This document shows, one piece after another, positions 33,010 to 41,298 of a DNA stretch of 64,000 bases. Location: the NCBI GenBank assembly GCA_949293595.1, contig CASFDW010000004.1, positions 117,209-181,208 of the forward strand, in the 5' to 3' direction. Source of the stretch: an uncultured Spirochaetales bacterium. GTDB lineage: Bacteria > Spirochaetota > Spirochaetia > Sphaerochaetales > Sphaerochaetaceae. The position numbers were made by a program, and so were the translations under genes. The notes beneath the pieces were generated by a model that had not been told where the DNA came from, searched no databases, and saw nothing but the letters and a program-made list of their open reading frames with translations. Within the stretch, counting starts at the first letter, position 1, and every line of letters starts with the position of its first letter.

Positions 33010-35247
33010 ATGAAAAAACTGGTTATCGCCGAAAAACCTTCAGTGGGAAGGGAAATAGCCAAGACCCTTGGATCAAGGATCAGGGAGAACGGCTACATCG
33101 AAGGAAACGAATACGTGGTCACTTGGGCCCTCGGCCATCTCGTCGAGCTTGCGGAGCCCAACCATTACAGTGAAAGATATAAAAGATGGTCCCTTAAGGA
33201 TCTTCCGATGCTGCCCGAGCACCTCGACCAGGAGGTCATCGAGGAATCAAAGGATCAGTTCGCCATAATCGAGGGGCTTTTGAAAAGGCCGGATATCTCG
33301 TCTGTCGTGATAGCAACCGATGCCGGAAGGGAAGGGGAGCTCGTCGCGAGATGGATATTGAAGCTCGCCGGCTACGAGGGCCGGACCGAGCGCCTCTGGA
33401 TAAGCAGCCAGACGGAGAAGGCGATCAGGGAGGGATTCGAAAACCTCAGGGATTCCGGGCTCTATGACAATCTGTACCATGCGGCCGAATGCCGCGCCGC
33501 CGCGGACTGGTATGTCGGCATGAACGTTACACGGGCGCTGACATGCTTTTATGATGCGAAGCTGAGCGCGGGCAGGGTCCAGACCCCGACTTTGGCGCTC
33601 ATGACCGGACGCGAGGACGAGATCGACAGGTTCCTCGGTTCGTTCTACTTCTCCGCCCGCGGGGATTTCGGCCTTTTCAATGCCTCGTATTATCCCGAGG
33701 AGAATTCGATCAGGTTCACGGACGAGGCCCTTGCCGCGGAGTTCGGAACCTGGAAGGACAGGAAGGGGGTTGTGAAAAGCCTCAGGAGCGAGGACAAGGA
33801 GGAGCCTGTGCCGCAGGCCTATGACCTGACCGAGCTTCAGAGGGATGCCAACACCGCTCTAGGTTTCAGCGCCAAGGAAACGCTCGACACACTTCAGCGC
33901 CTGTATGAGATACACAAGATCGTGACATATCCGCGCACCGACAGCCGGTACATCACCAGGGACATCGTTCCCACGCTCAGGGAAAGGATAACCGCGATAA
34001 GGGAGACCGTCTTCTCGTTCCAGTGCGACGAATACCTTTCCAACGGTTTCAGGGAGGACAATCCCAGGTTTGTCAACGACGAGCTTGTTTCCGACCACCA
34101 TGCGATCATACCGACCGAGCAGAAGGTCGACCTTTCCAAGCTCTCGGCGGACGAGGAGAAGCTGTGGCGGTTGATCGCGTTGAGGTTCTTGGAGGTCCTC
34201 GGCGAGAACTACACCTACCGCACGACGACTGCCGAGCTCGATGTGGATGGCAAAATCTTCAAGACCAGGCTGACGATCCCGCTCAGAAAGGGCTACAGGG
34301 GAGTTGCCGAATCCAGTGGTCTCAAGAGCGCCGTGGTCTCCGCCGACGACGGGGAGAACAGCTTCGCGCTCATGCGGATGAAGGAGGGGGACGAGGTCGT
34401 CGTCTCCTCCGTGAAGGTCAGGAAGAGCAGCACCACGCCGCCCGAGAGATACAGCGACGCCACGCTGCTGTCCGCGATGGGGCATGCGGGCCGGTTTGTG
34501 GACGACCAGGAGCTCAAGAGCAATCTAGGAAACGGTCTCGGAACGCCCGCAACCAGGGCCGACATGATCGAGAAGCTGATACAGAACAGGTACATAGAAC
34601 GCGATGGAAAGTATCTTGTCCCCACCGCAAAGGGGCGCGAGGTCGTCAGGCTGGCCCCGGAGGTGCTCCGCTCTCCCGAGCTCACTGGTGTCTGGGAGGG
34701 CCGCCTTGAGAGGATAAGCAGGGGCAAGGAGGATCCCGAACTGTTCATCAAGGATATCAAGCAGATGGCCGCAGCCCTCGTCGGAGAGGTGGAGAGGAGC
34801 ACACTGCGATTTGCCCCCGATTTCAAGGACGGGAAGAAATGTCCGTTCTGCGGTGGGGCCATGATGAGGGCCCAGGATGCCGACGGCTCGGTCCATTTCA
34901 TCTGCCAGAGCCTTTCATGCCAGTACGAGGAGAGGGAGGTGAAGGTCAAGATCGACACTGGTATGGCCAATGTCAGGAAAGTCAATCCGTACACCGCCGA
35001 GGGGAAGGTGAAGGTTGTGATCAAAAAGCCTTCGGTGCATGTGCCGAAGGCGGTGTATGAGACGAAGACGGAGGTTGTCAGGCCATCGAAAAAAAGCTTC
35101 AGGACCCAGGAGAACCGGGTTGCGCGTCCGATGCGCGAGAATGGTTTTTCATCCCGCGGCTCGGATTTCTCGGGAGGTACCATGGCGGATTTCTTCCTTA
35201 AGAGCCAGAAAAAGGCTGAAGAGAGGGACAAAAAGAAGAGACGCTAA
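33010..35247 (+). CDS. topB: DNA topoisomerase III
   Basis: 745 aa. The Toprim domain opens with KLVIAEKPSVGREIAK and carries ATDAGREGE (102-110). The catalytic Tyr307 sits in TYPRTDSRYI. AGRVQTPTLALM is a type IA fingerprint. A C-terminal zinc finger with CPFCGG and a CxxxxxC partner is followed by a basic, low-complexity tail of about 80 residues for DNA contact. It is a type IA enzyme that decatenates replication or recombination intermediates. It has a predicted leaderless start; the end overlaps the convergent hypothetical gene by 4 bp. Confidence 0.94.
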   Translation: MKKLVIAEKPSVGREIAKTLGSRIRENGYIEGNEYVVTWALGHLVELAEPNHYSERYKRWSLKDLPMLPEHLDQEVIEESKDQFAIIEGLLKRPDISSVVIATDAGREGELVARWILKLAGYEGRTERLWISSQTEKAIREGFENLRDSGLYDNLYHAAECRAAADWYVGMNVTRALTCFYDAKLSAGRVQTPTLALMTGREDEIDRFLGSFYFSARGDFGLFNASYYPEENSIRFTDEALAAEFGTWKDRKGVVKSLRSEDKEEPVPQAYDLTELQRDANTALGFSAKETLDTLQRLYEIHKIVTYPRTDSRYITRDIVPTLRERITAIRETVFSFQCDEYLSNGFREDNPRFVNDELVSDHHAIIPTEQKVDLSKLSADEEKLWRLIALRFLEVLGENYTYRTTTAELDVDGKIFKTRLTIPLRKGYRGVAESSGLKSAVVSADDGENSFALMRMKEGDEVVVSSVKVRKSSTTPPERYSDATLLSAMGHAGRFVDDQELKSNLGNGLGTPATRADMIEKLIQNRYIERDGKYLVPTAKGREVVRLAPEVLRSPELTGVWEGRLERISRGKEDPELFIKDIKQMAAALVGEVERSTLRFAPDFKDGKKCPFCGGAMMRAQDADGSVHFICQSLSCQYEEREVKVKIDTGMANVRKVNPYTAEGKVKVVIKKPSVHVPKAVYETKTEVVRPSKKSFRTQENRVARPMRENGFSSRGSDFSGGTMADFFLKSQKKAEERDKKKRR

Positions 35248-35741
35248 TCCTTTTTCACCATGATGAACGGTTTCTCGGGATTCTTCCCGATCATTCTTTT
35301 TGAGAAATATGTGAACCTTTCGTAGAATTCTATCACCGACGCGAGTCCGTCCGCGAAGGACGTGTCCTCCACGCCGGTGCTTTTTTTCCTGCCGTCGAAT
35401 GCGTAAAAACCCGGATCATCCGACCGCTTGTAGCTTTTTCCTGTCAGGTTTTTCAGGCAGTTCTTCAAAAACACCGTTTCATAATGGATCTCCCCAAGCA
35501 GACCCATCCATGCCTTTTGACTGTAGAACACCTGTATTCCGGCCTTCGCATGGACCTTGTTCATCCTGAGGCTTTTGTCTTGGAAGCGAAGGAAGAATTT
35601 CTCAAGATACATCCTTCCATCATCCTGCCCGACTGAAAAACCACAGGTTTTGTCCATCATGCTCCCCTTCGCCCTGTCATGCATCACGACGAAAAAGAAA
35701 TAAGAGCCTTCATAGCCTTCGTAAATAGGGATCCTCGACAT
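35244..35741 (-). CDS. conserved-type hypothetical protein
   Basis: 165 aa; I recognise no domain. The N-terminus EGSYFFFVVMHDRAKGSMMDK reads like a soluble alpha/beta fold, with no signal peptide or membrane segment. AAGGAGAAGAG precedes the ATG. It converges with topB and diverges from dapB. Codon use is similar to neighbours, so I take it as a real gene. Confidence 0.6.
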   Translation of the reverse strand: MSRIPIYEGYEGSYFFFVVMHDRAKGSMMDKTCGFSVGQDDGRMYLEKFFLRFQDKSLRMNKVHAKAGIQVFYSQKAWMGLLGEIHYETVFLKNCLKNLTGKSYKRSDDPGFYAFDGRKKSTGVEDTSFADGLASVIEFYERFTYFSKRMIGKNPEKPFIMVKKD

Positions 35742-35793
35742 CTTCTCTTCTCCTTGACGTGCATAGGATAACCCGCTAAGGTGTACAAATATT

Positions 35794-35847
35794 GTCCATG
35801 TAGATAAAATTTTTTGTTATTATAAAAACATTTTGTTATATATGGAC
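35794..35847. repeat. interrupted inverted repeat upstream of dapB
   Basis: GTCCATGTA (35794-35802) and TATATGGAC (35839-35847) are inverted repeats matching at 8 of 9 positions across 36 AT-rich bases. The right arm overlaps the predicted dapB -35. Two copies of TTTTGTTAT lie between the arms, 20 bp apart. It may be an operator pair; the regulator is unknown. Confidence 0.4.
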
Positions 35848-35871
35848 ATATTTTTTCACATTTGATATATT
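35843..35871 (+). promoter_or_regulatory. promoter of the dap-lysA operon
   Basis: TGGACA (35843-35848), 17-bp spacer, TATATT (35866-35871), then AAGGTGAG before the ATG at 35890. No lysine riboswitch fold fits in the roughly 18-nt leader. Confidence 0.65.
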
Positions 35872-35889
35872 CTAGCAAAGGTGAGACAT

Positions 35890-36639
35890 ATGGATATTGC
35901 TATTGTTGGATATGGAAAGATGGGCAGGATGGTCCGTGCCGCCGCGCTTGATGCCGGGCACAGGATCGCAGCCATCGTGGACCCGCTCGGAGGGGAGGGT
36001 GTTTTCAAGGAAATCGGCGCCCTGGACGGGGTGGGGTTCGACGTCGTCATCGATTTCTCCCATCCTTCGGCTGCCGTAGGAAACATACTCCGTTATGCGG
36101 AGAAGGGGTATCCCGCGGTGATCGGGACCACGGGATGGCTGGACAGGAAGGACGAGATACTGGGCCGCATCGACACCTCGGCGTGCTCAATCATTCATTC
36201 CGGTAATTTCTCCATCGGGGTTGCGATAATGCTGGAGACCGTCTCGCATCTTTCTGAACTGCTGGCAAAGGCCGGAATCTACGATGTCGCAATAGACGAG
36301 GTCCACCACAGGGCGAAGGCCGATTGCCCGTCCGGTACGGCACTGATGATAGCCGACAGGGTGTTATCATCGTTTCCCGGAAAGGAAAAGCTTGTTGTCG
36401 GATGTCCCGAAGGACGCATGGAGCCCGGCGAGCTCCAGATTTCCTGCCGGAGGGTGGGGTCGGTTCCCGGCATCCACAGTCTGGTCGCGGACAGCAGTGT
36501 CGACACCATCACCCTGACGCACAGCGCGAGAAGCAGGGAAGGGTTCGCATTGGGTGCGGTGAAGGCCGCGGAATGGATCGTCGGAAGGAAAGGTTTTTTC
36601 GGAATGGACGACTTTATCAAGGATTTTTTGGGAGAGTGA
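35890..36639 (+). CDS. dapB: 4-hydroxy-tetrahydrodipicolinate reductase
   Basis: 249 aa from ATG 35890 with AAGGTGAG just upstream. Nucleotide-binding GYGKMG (7-12), IGTTGW, HSGNFSIGV and the substrate motif DEVHHRAKADCPSGTA are DapB signatures. It reduces the product of DapA with NAD(P)H in lysine/diaminopimelate synthesis. It is the first gene of the operon; dapA starts 3 bp after its stop. Confidence 0.94.
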   Translation: MDIAIVGYGKMGRMVRAAALDAGHRIAAIVDPLGGEGVFKEIGALDGVGFDVVIDFSHPSAAVGNILRYAEKGYPAVIGTTGWLDRKDEILGRIDTSACSIIHSGNFSIGVAIMLETVSHLSELLAKAGIYDVAIDEVHHRAKADCPSGTALMIADRVLSSFPGKEKLVVGCPEGRMEPGELQISCRRVGSVPGIHSLVADSSVDTITLTHSARSREGFALGAVKAAEWIVGRKGFFGMDDFIKDFLGE

Positions 36640-36642
36640 TTT

Positions 36643-37551
36643 ATGGATAGGAAGTTCAAGGGGGTGTACACGGCCCTCATCACGCCGTTCACAAGCTACA
36701 ACACCGTTGATTATGCGGCGCTCGAGCAGCTTGTGTCCTCACAGATAGAAAACGGGATCGACGGCCTTGTGCCGTGCGGCACCACAGGCGAATCGCCGAC
36801 CCTCAGCCATGAGGAGCACGACAGGGTCATCGCACAGACGATCAAGTTCGCCGCGGGGCGGGTTCCCGTCATCGCCGGGACCGGAAGCAATGCGACCAGC
36901 GAGGCGATCAGGCTGAGCCAGCATGCCCAGGATGCGGGCGTCGATGCGGTCCTTTTGGTCAATCCGTATTACAACAAGCCGACACAGATGGGGCTTTATC
37001 TTCATTTCAAGGCCATAGCGGAGAGCGTGAGCGTCCCCTGCATACTGTACAACATAAAGGGACGGACGGGGGTCAATCTCGAGACCGACACCCTTCTGAG
37101 GCTCCAGGATGAGTGTCCCAACGTCGTTGCGGTCAAGGAGGCGAGCGGAAGCCTTGAGCAGATGAAGGATGTCATAACCAGAAGCAGCGACGGTTTTACC
37201 GTCCTCTCCGGTGACGACAACCTTGCCCTCGATTTGGTCAGGATGGGAGGTTCGGGAGTCATTTCCGTTGCCTCGAACCTCTATCCGAAACAGATGAAGC
37301 AGATGGTGCATGCGGCGCTTGAAGGTGACTACGCGACCGCCGAAAGGCTCAATGCCTGGATGCAGGACTTCTACAAGGCGGAGTTCTGCGAGACGAATCC
37401 GATACCGATCAAGGTCGCGATGGCACATTGCGGATACTGCAAGGAGATATTCCGTCTTCCGCTCTGCACCCTTGAGAGCAATGAGCACAGGAGCAACCTG
37501 CTTTCCCTCGTGGACAGGATGAACGCGGATTTGAAGGAGGGCAGGATCTGA
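36643..37551 (+). CDS. dapA: 4-hydroxy-tetrahydrodipicolinate synthase
   Basis: 302 aa TIM barrel. Schiff-base Lys165 in VVAVKEASGS, Tyr136 in LYNIKGRTG and the GTTGE loop (46-50) match DapA. It condenses pyruvate with aspartate semialdehyde, the first committed step to diaminopimelate and lysine. Its last base is the first base of dapL. Confidence 0.95.
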   Translation: MDRKFKGVYTALITPFTSYNTVDYAALEQLVSSQIENGIDGLVPCGTTGESPTLSHEEHDRVIAQTIKFAAGRVPVIAGTGSNATSEAIRLSQHAQDAGVDAVLLVNPYYNKPTQMGLYLHFKAIAESVSVPCILYNIKGRTGVNLETDTLLRLQDECPNVVAVKEASGSLEQMKDVITRSSDGFTVLSGDDNLALDLVRMGGSGVISVASNLYPKQMKQMVHAALEGDYATAERLNAWMQDFYKAEFCETNPIPIKVAMAHCGYCKEIFRLPLCTLESNEHRSNLLSLVDRMNADLKEGRI

Positions 37552-38777
37552 TGGCTTTCGTAAATGAGAATTTTCTTTCGCTTGCATCCGGATATCTCTT
37601 TCCCGAGATAGCACGCCGCACAAAGGCCTGGCAGGACAAAAATCCCGGGCAGAAGGTCCTCCGCCTCGGAATCGGGAACACCACGGAGGCGATAACGCCG
37701 CATATAGCAAAGGCGATGCATGACAAGATCGACCTGCTTTCCAGACGTGAGACATACACGGGCTACGGGGACGAGCAGGGCGACACCGCACTGCGTACGG
37801 CATTGAGGGATTTCTACAGGAGCGAATACGGTGTGGTGCTCGAGGCTGACGATTTCTTCATCAGCGACGGGGCAAAAAGCGATGCGGCGAACATCCAGGA
37901 GCTCTTTTCCCCGTCGATGGTCGTCGCCGTCCAGGATCCGGCATATCCGGTCTATGTCGATTCCAACGTCGTCGGAGGCAGGAGTACTGGATACAACGGG
38001 ACCAACTACGATGGTTTCGTCTATCTCGAAAGCAACAGCTCCAACGGCTTCATACCGGATGTGCCGCAGGGAAAGGTCGATCTGATCTATCTCTGTTTTC
38101 CCAACAACCCCACCGGTGCTGTGATAACACGGTCCCAGCTGAAGAGGTTCGTGGACTATGCGCTTGAAAACAGGTCCGTGATAATCTATGACGCGGCCTA
38201 TGCCGACTACATCCGCGAGCCGGGATACGTGCGCACGATCTACGAGATAGAGGGAGCCTCACGCTGCGCGATCGAGATAAATTCGTTCAGCAAGAACGCA
38301 GGCTTCACCGGTGTACGGCTCGGCTGGGCCGTCGTCCCCCGCACGGTTGAAAGCGAGAACGGAGGACCGGGCACGATCCACAGGCTATGGAACAGGAGGC
38401 AGTGCACGTTCTTCAACGGGGCCTCCAACATAGCTCAGGCCGGAGGGCTTGCGGCCCTTTCCCCGGAGGGCAGGGCCGAGTGCAGAAAGCTTGTCGACTA
38501 TTATCTCGGCAACGCCGACATCATCAAAAAAGGTCTCGAGTCCATCGGACTCGTATGCTACGGAGGCGTCAACAGCCCGTATATCTGGGCCCGTTGTCCG
38601 CATGGCATGACCAGCTGGGAGTTCTTCGACTACCTGCTCGAGCATGCCCATGTCGTCGTGACCCCCGGATCCGGTTTCGGTCCGGCGGGAGAAGGGTACG
38701 TCCGTGTGTCCTCTTATGGGCACAGGGAGGATGTCGTTGCGGCCGTGGAGTCCATCAAGGAGCATGTGCATGGCTGA
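37551..38777 (+). CDS. dapL: LL-diaminopimelate aminotransferase
   Basis: 408 aa PLP enzyme, fold type I. N-terminal blocks LFPEIARRTKAWQDKNPG and LRLGIGNTTEAITPHIAKAM are diagnostic of DapL, and the PLP Lys lies in NSFSKNAGFTG. It converts tetrahydrodipicolinate directly to LL-diaminopimelate, bypassing DapD, DapC and DapE. This variant is used by plants, chlamydiae and many anaerobes and spirochaetes. TGATG coupling to dapA and an 8-bp overlap with lysA place it in the operon. Confidence 0.94.
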   Translation: MAFVNENFLSLASGYLFPEIARRTKAWQDKNPGQKVLRLGIGNTTEAITPHIAKAMHDKIDLLSRRETYTGYGDEQGDTALRTALRDFYRSEYGVVLEADDFFISDGAKSDAANIQELFSPSMVVAVQDPAYPVYVDSNVVGGRSTGYNGTNYDGFVYLESNSSNGFIPDVPQGKVDLIYLCFPNNPTGAVITRSQLKRFVDYALENRSVIIYDAAYADYIREPGYVRTIYEIEGASRCAIEINSFSKNAGFTGVRLGWAVVPRTVESENGGPGTIHRLWNRRQCTFFNGASNIAQAGGLAALSPEGRAECRKLVDYYLGNADIIKKGLESIGLVCYGGVNSPYIWARCPHGMTSWEFFDYLLEHAHVVVTPGSGFGPAGEGYVRVSSYGHREDVVAAVESIKEHVHG

Positions 38778-40029
38778 AAAAAGACTTCCCGATGTCGATC
38801 TGCTGTCCTTGGCAGGAAAGGTCGGCACACCGTTCAACATCTATGACGGCAGGGCCATCGCCGAAAACGCAAAGGCCCTTTACGACGCATTCTCGTGGGT
38901 CGAAGGCGGGTTCGTGGATTTCTTTGCCGTGAAGGCACTGCCGAACATCAACGTGCTGCGCCTTCTTGCGTCCCTCGGCTTCGGCGCCGATTGCTCGAGC
39001 CTGCCTGAACTGATTCTTGCGAGGCAGGCCGGGATAAGCCCGGATAAAATAGTGTTCACCTCGAACGACACCCCCGACGATGAGTTCAAGGCCGCCTATG
39101 ACATGGGTGCCGTGCTGAATCTCGACGACATCAGCCATATCGACGCCGTGCTTAGGAGCTGCGGGAGTCTTCCCCAAACAATCTGCTTCCGCTACAACCC
39201 CGGTCCCGAAAGAACCGGGAACGCCATAATCGGAAATCCCGTCGAGGCAAAATACGGGCTGACCAAGACCCAGCTCGTGGAGGCATACAGAAGGGCCGCG
39301 GCCCTGGGCGTCAGGACATTCGGTCTTCATACCATGGTTGCATCCAACGAGCTGGATGCCTCCTACATAGTCGAGACGGCGCGCATGGTGTTCTCCCTGG
39401 TCGACATCGTTGCCAGACAGACCGGCGTGAGGATATCCTTCGTCGACCTCGGAGGAGGCGTGGGGATCCCGTACAGGGAAAGCGACGAAGCCGTATCCTT
39501 CCGGTACCTGGGCGATGAGATCCACAGGCTGTACGATTCGATGATCGTGGCAAAGGGATATGGTCCGTTGAAGGTGACATTCGAGATGGGCCGCGCGATA
39601 ACCGGACCCTTCGGCTACCTTGTCTCGACGGTCCGCCACGTTTGCAGGAAGTACAAGGACTACGTTGGGCTGGATGCGTGCATGGCCGATTTGATGCGAC
39701 CCGCCCTCTACGGTGCGTACCATCACATAACGGTGCTCGGTAAGGAGGACCTTCCGTGCGACCATGTCTACGATGTCACCGGTTCCCTTTGCGAGAACAA
39801 CGACAAGTTCGCGATAGACCGCAGGCTTCCCGAGATAGAGGAGGGCGACGTGCTCGTCATACACGACACCGGCGCCCACGGACATTCCATGGGCTTCAAC
39901 TACAATGCGAAGCTCCGCCATGCCGAATATCTCATAGGGCTGGATGGAAAGGTTTGCAGGATACGCAGGGACGAGACCTTCGATGATTATGTGAGGACCA
40001 TGCTTTATGAACCGGAGGAGGTGCTGTGA
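38770..40029 (+). CDS. lysA: diaminopimelate decarboxylase
   Basis: 419 aa from ATG 38770. PLP-binding Lys in DFFAVKALPNINVL, then GFGADCSSLPEL, and the C-terminal half FEMGRAITGPFGYL with DVTGSLCENNDKF match fold-III LysA. It releases CO2 from meso-diaminopimelate to give lysine. An epimerase (DapF) is needed to make the meso form and is not in the window. The GTGA overlap with ybgC joins the thioesterase to this operon. Confidence 0.92.
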   Translation: MAEKRLPDVDLLSLAGKVGTPFNIYDGRAIAENAKALYDAFSWVEGGFVDFFAVKALPNINVLRLLASLGFGADCSSLPELILARQAGISPDKIVFTSNDTPDDEFKAAYDMGAVLNLDDISHIDAVLRSCGSLPQTICFRYNPGPERTGNAIIGNPVEAKYGLTKTQLVEAYRRAAALGVRTFGLHTMVASNELDASYIVETARMVFSLVDIVARQTGVRISFVDLGGGVGIPYRESDEAVSFRYLGDEIHRLYDSMIVAKGYGPLKVTFEMGRAITGPFGYLVSTVRHVCRKYKDYVGLDACMADLMRPALYGAYHHITVLGKEDLPCDHVYDVTGSLCENNDKFAIDRRLPEIEEGDVLVIHDTGAHGHSMGFNYNAKLRHAEYLIGLDGKVCRIRRDETFDDYVRTMLYEPEEVL

Positions 40030-40427
40030 GGGAATTCTTCCATAGGACCAGGGTCTATTTCTCGGACACGGATGCCGGGGGCATCGTCTACCATGCCCGC
40101 TACCTCGACTTCGCCGAGCATGCGAGGACCGAGATGCTCCGGGAGATCCTTCCCGGCCTCCGGCAGTCGGACCTGAAGGATGACGGGGTGATCTTTGTTG
40201 TCAGGAACATATCCATCGATTACCGCAGTCCTGCGCATCTTGACGACCTCCTGACGGTGAGGACCGTCCTTGAGAAGGCCGAGCGGTTCTCGGCCGTGTT
40301 CCGTCAGGATGTCATGGACAAAGACGAGGTGCTCGCATCCCTTCTTGTCCGCGTTGCTTCGGTGAGTGCGGGGGAAAAGAGGCTTGTGCCGATCCCGCAG
40401 CCTGTCCTGGACGCCTTGAAAAGCTGA
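40026..40427 (+). CDS. YbgC-like acyl-CoA thioesterase (hotdog fold)
   Basis: 133 aa beginning at a GTG that overlaps the lysA stop by 4 bp. The active-site strip YFSDTDAGGIVYHARYLDFAEHART, with Asp and Glu, is characteristic of YbgC/FadM 4-hydroxybenzoyl-CoA-type thioesterases. It should hydrolyse short acyl-CoA or acyl-ACP. tol-pal genes, its usual context, are absent here; linkage to lysine genes looks incidental. Confidence 0.88.
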   Translation: MREFFHRTRVYFSDTDAGGIVYHARYLDFAEHARTEMLREILPGLRQSDLKDDGVIFVVRNISIDYRSPAHLDDLLTVRTVLEKAERFSAVFRQDVMDKDEVLASLLVRVASVSAGEKRLVPIPQPVLDALKS

Positions 40428-40432
40428 TACAT

Positions 40433-40466
40433 GCTTCCGCCAGCCATCGGCATGCGGAAGCTTTTA
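40433..40466 (+). terminator. intrinsic terminator of the dap-lysA-ybgC operon
   Basis: GCTTCCGC (40433-40440), 13-nt loop, GCGGAAGC (40454-40461), then TTTTA. It ends 17 bp before the -10 hexamer of nrdG. Confidence 0.82.
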
Positions 40467-40483
40467 TTTTCCGTAAAAACGTC

Positions 40484-40489
40484 TATAAT
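40484..40489 (+). promoter_or_regulatory. -10 hexamer of nrdG (predicted leaderless)
   Basis: A consensus TATAAT (40484-40489) ends 7 nt before the ATG at 40497, and no Shine-Dalgarno sequence is present. No convincing -35 is seen because the expected site falls in the preceding terminator. Confidence 0.62.
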
Positions 40490-40496
40490 CAGACAC

Positions 40497-41189
40497 ATGA
40501 GAATTCATGGAATGCAGAAACTGACGGTTGTGGACTATCCGGGACTCGTTGCCTGCATACTCTTTACAGGAGGATGCAATTTCCGATGTCCCTACTGCCA
40601 CAACGGGGAGCTCGTGCTCCGTCCCGGCGATTTTCCCCCGCTCGACCAGGAGGAGGTACTTTCCTTCCTCGAAAAGAGGAGGGGGGTTCTGGACGGAGTG
40701 GTGGTATCCGGCGGCGAGCCCACGCTTCAGAGGGACCTTCCGGATTTCCTGCGCATCCTGAAGGATCTGGGCTATCTCGTTAAGCTCGATACGAACGGCA
40801 CGAATCCCGACATGCTGGAATCCGTGGTGTCATCCCGTCTTGTCGACTACGTGGCCATGGACATAAAGAACAGCTTCGACCGCTACGGCTCGACCGTCGG
40901 CATCCCCGGATACGACACCGCACCGGTCGAACGGTCCGCGGACTATCTTTTGTCCGGGGTTGTGGAGTATGAATTCCGCACCACGGTCACGCGTGAGACC
41001 CATGATGAAAAAAGTTTTCTCCAATTAGCGTCGAGACTGGCCGGGTGCCGTAATTATTACATTCAAAATTTTATGGCCAATGAAAATACTATTGAAAAAA
41101 TAAATTCTCCCTGCACCCGCGGACAATTGCAAAGTTATATGGGAATACTTAAGAAAACTATGGGAAACGTACAAATTCGAAATGAATGA
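40497..41189 (+). CDS. nrdG: anaerobic ribonucleoside-triphosphate reductase activating protein
   Basis: 230 aa from ATG 40497. The radical SAM cluster is Cys27-xxx-Cys31-xx-Cys34 (GGCNFRCPYCHN), with MDIKNSFDRY and the SGGEPTLQ motif later. It cleaves SAM and installs the glycyl radical on NrdD, whose gene follows. An upstream in-frame ATG at 40431 falls in the terminator and is rejected. The last 160 bases are visibly AT-richer than the rest of the gene. Confidence 0.92.
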   Translation: MRIHGMQKLTVVDYPGLVACILFTGGCNFRCPYCHNGELVLRPGDFPPLDQEEVLSFLEKRRGVLDGVVVSGGEPTLQRDLPDFLRILKDLGYLVKLDTNGTNPDMLESVVSSRLVDYVAMDIKNSFDRYGSTVGIPGYDTAPVERSADYLLSGVVEYEFRTTVTRETHDEKSFLQLASRLAGCRNYYIQNFMANENTIEKINSPCTRGQLQSYMGILKKTMGNVQIRNE

Positions 41190-41191
41190 CT

Positions 41192-41207
41192 ACGCTATAT
41201 ATGGTGT
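41192..41207. promoter_or_regulatory. NrdR box 1 upstream of nrdD
   Basis: ACGCTATATATGGTGT is close to the 16-bp NrdR consensus ACACWATATATWGTGT, differing at two positions. NrdR is the ATP/dATP-sensing repressor of ribonucleotide-reductase genes. It lies 3 bp after the nrdG stop. Confidence 0.82.
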
Positions 41208-41222
41208 AGCATGAAAAATGCT

Positions 41223-41238
41223 CCACTTTATATTGAGT
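41223..41238. promoter_or_regulatory. NrdR box 2 upstream of nrdD
   Basis: CCACTTTATATTGAGT matches the NrdR consensus at 13 of 16 positions. It begins 31 bp after box 1, that is three helical turns, the normal spacing of tandem NrdR boxes. It ends 7 bp before the nrdD -35. Confidence 0.8.
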
Positions 41239-41245
41239 TTTGCTC

Positions 41246-41274
41246 TTGATAAGCTTTCCTTCTCGTGCTACATT
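41246..41274 (+). promoter_or_regulatory. promoter of nrdD
   Basis: TTGATA (41246-41251), 17-bp spacer, TACATT (41269-41274), then GGAGG (41287-41291) before the ATG at 41299. Confidence 0.75.
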
Positions 41275-41298
41275 GGAGAAACGCACGGAGGATAATCA

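Noticed and set aside
40431-40496. Longer NrdG starting at 40431
   Set aside because: It would begin within the terminator hairpin; the normal NrdG start is MRIHGMQ at 40497.
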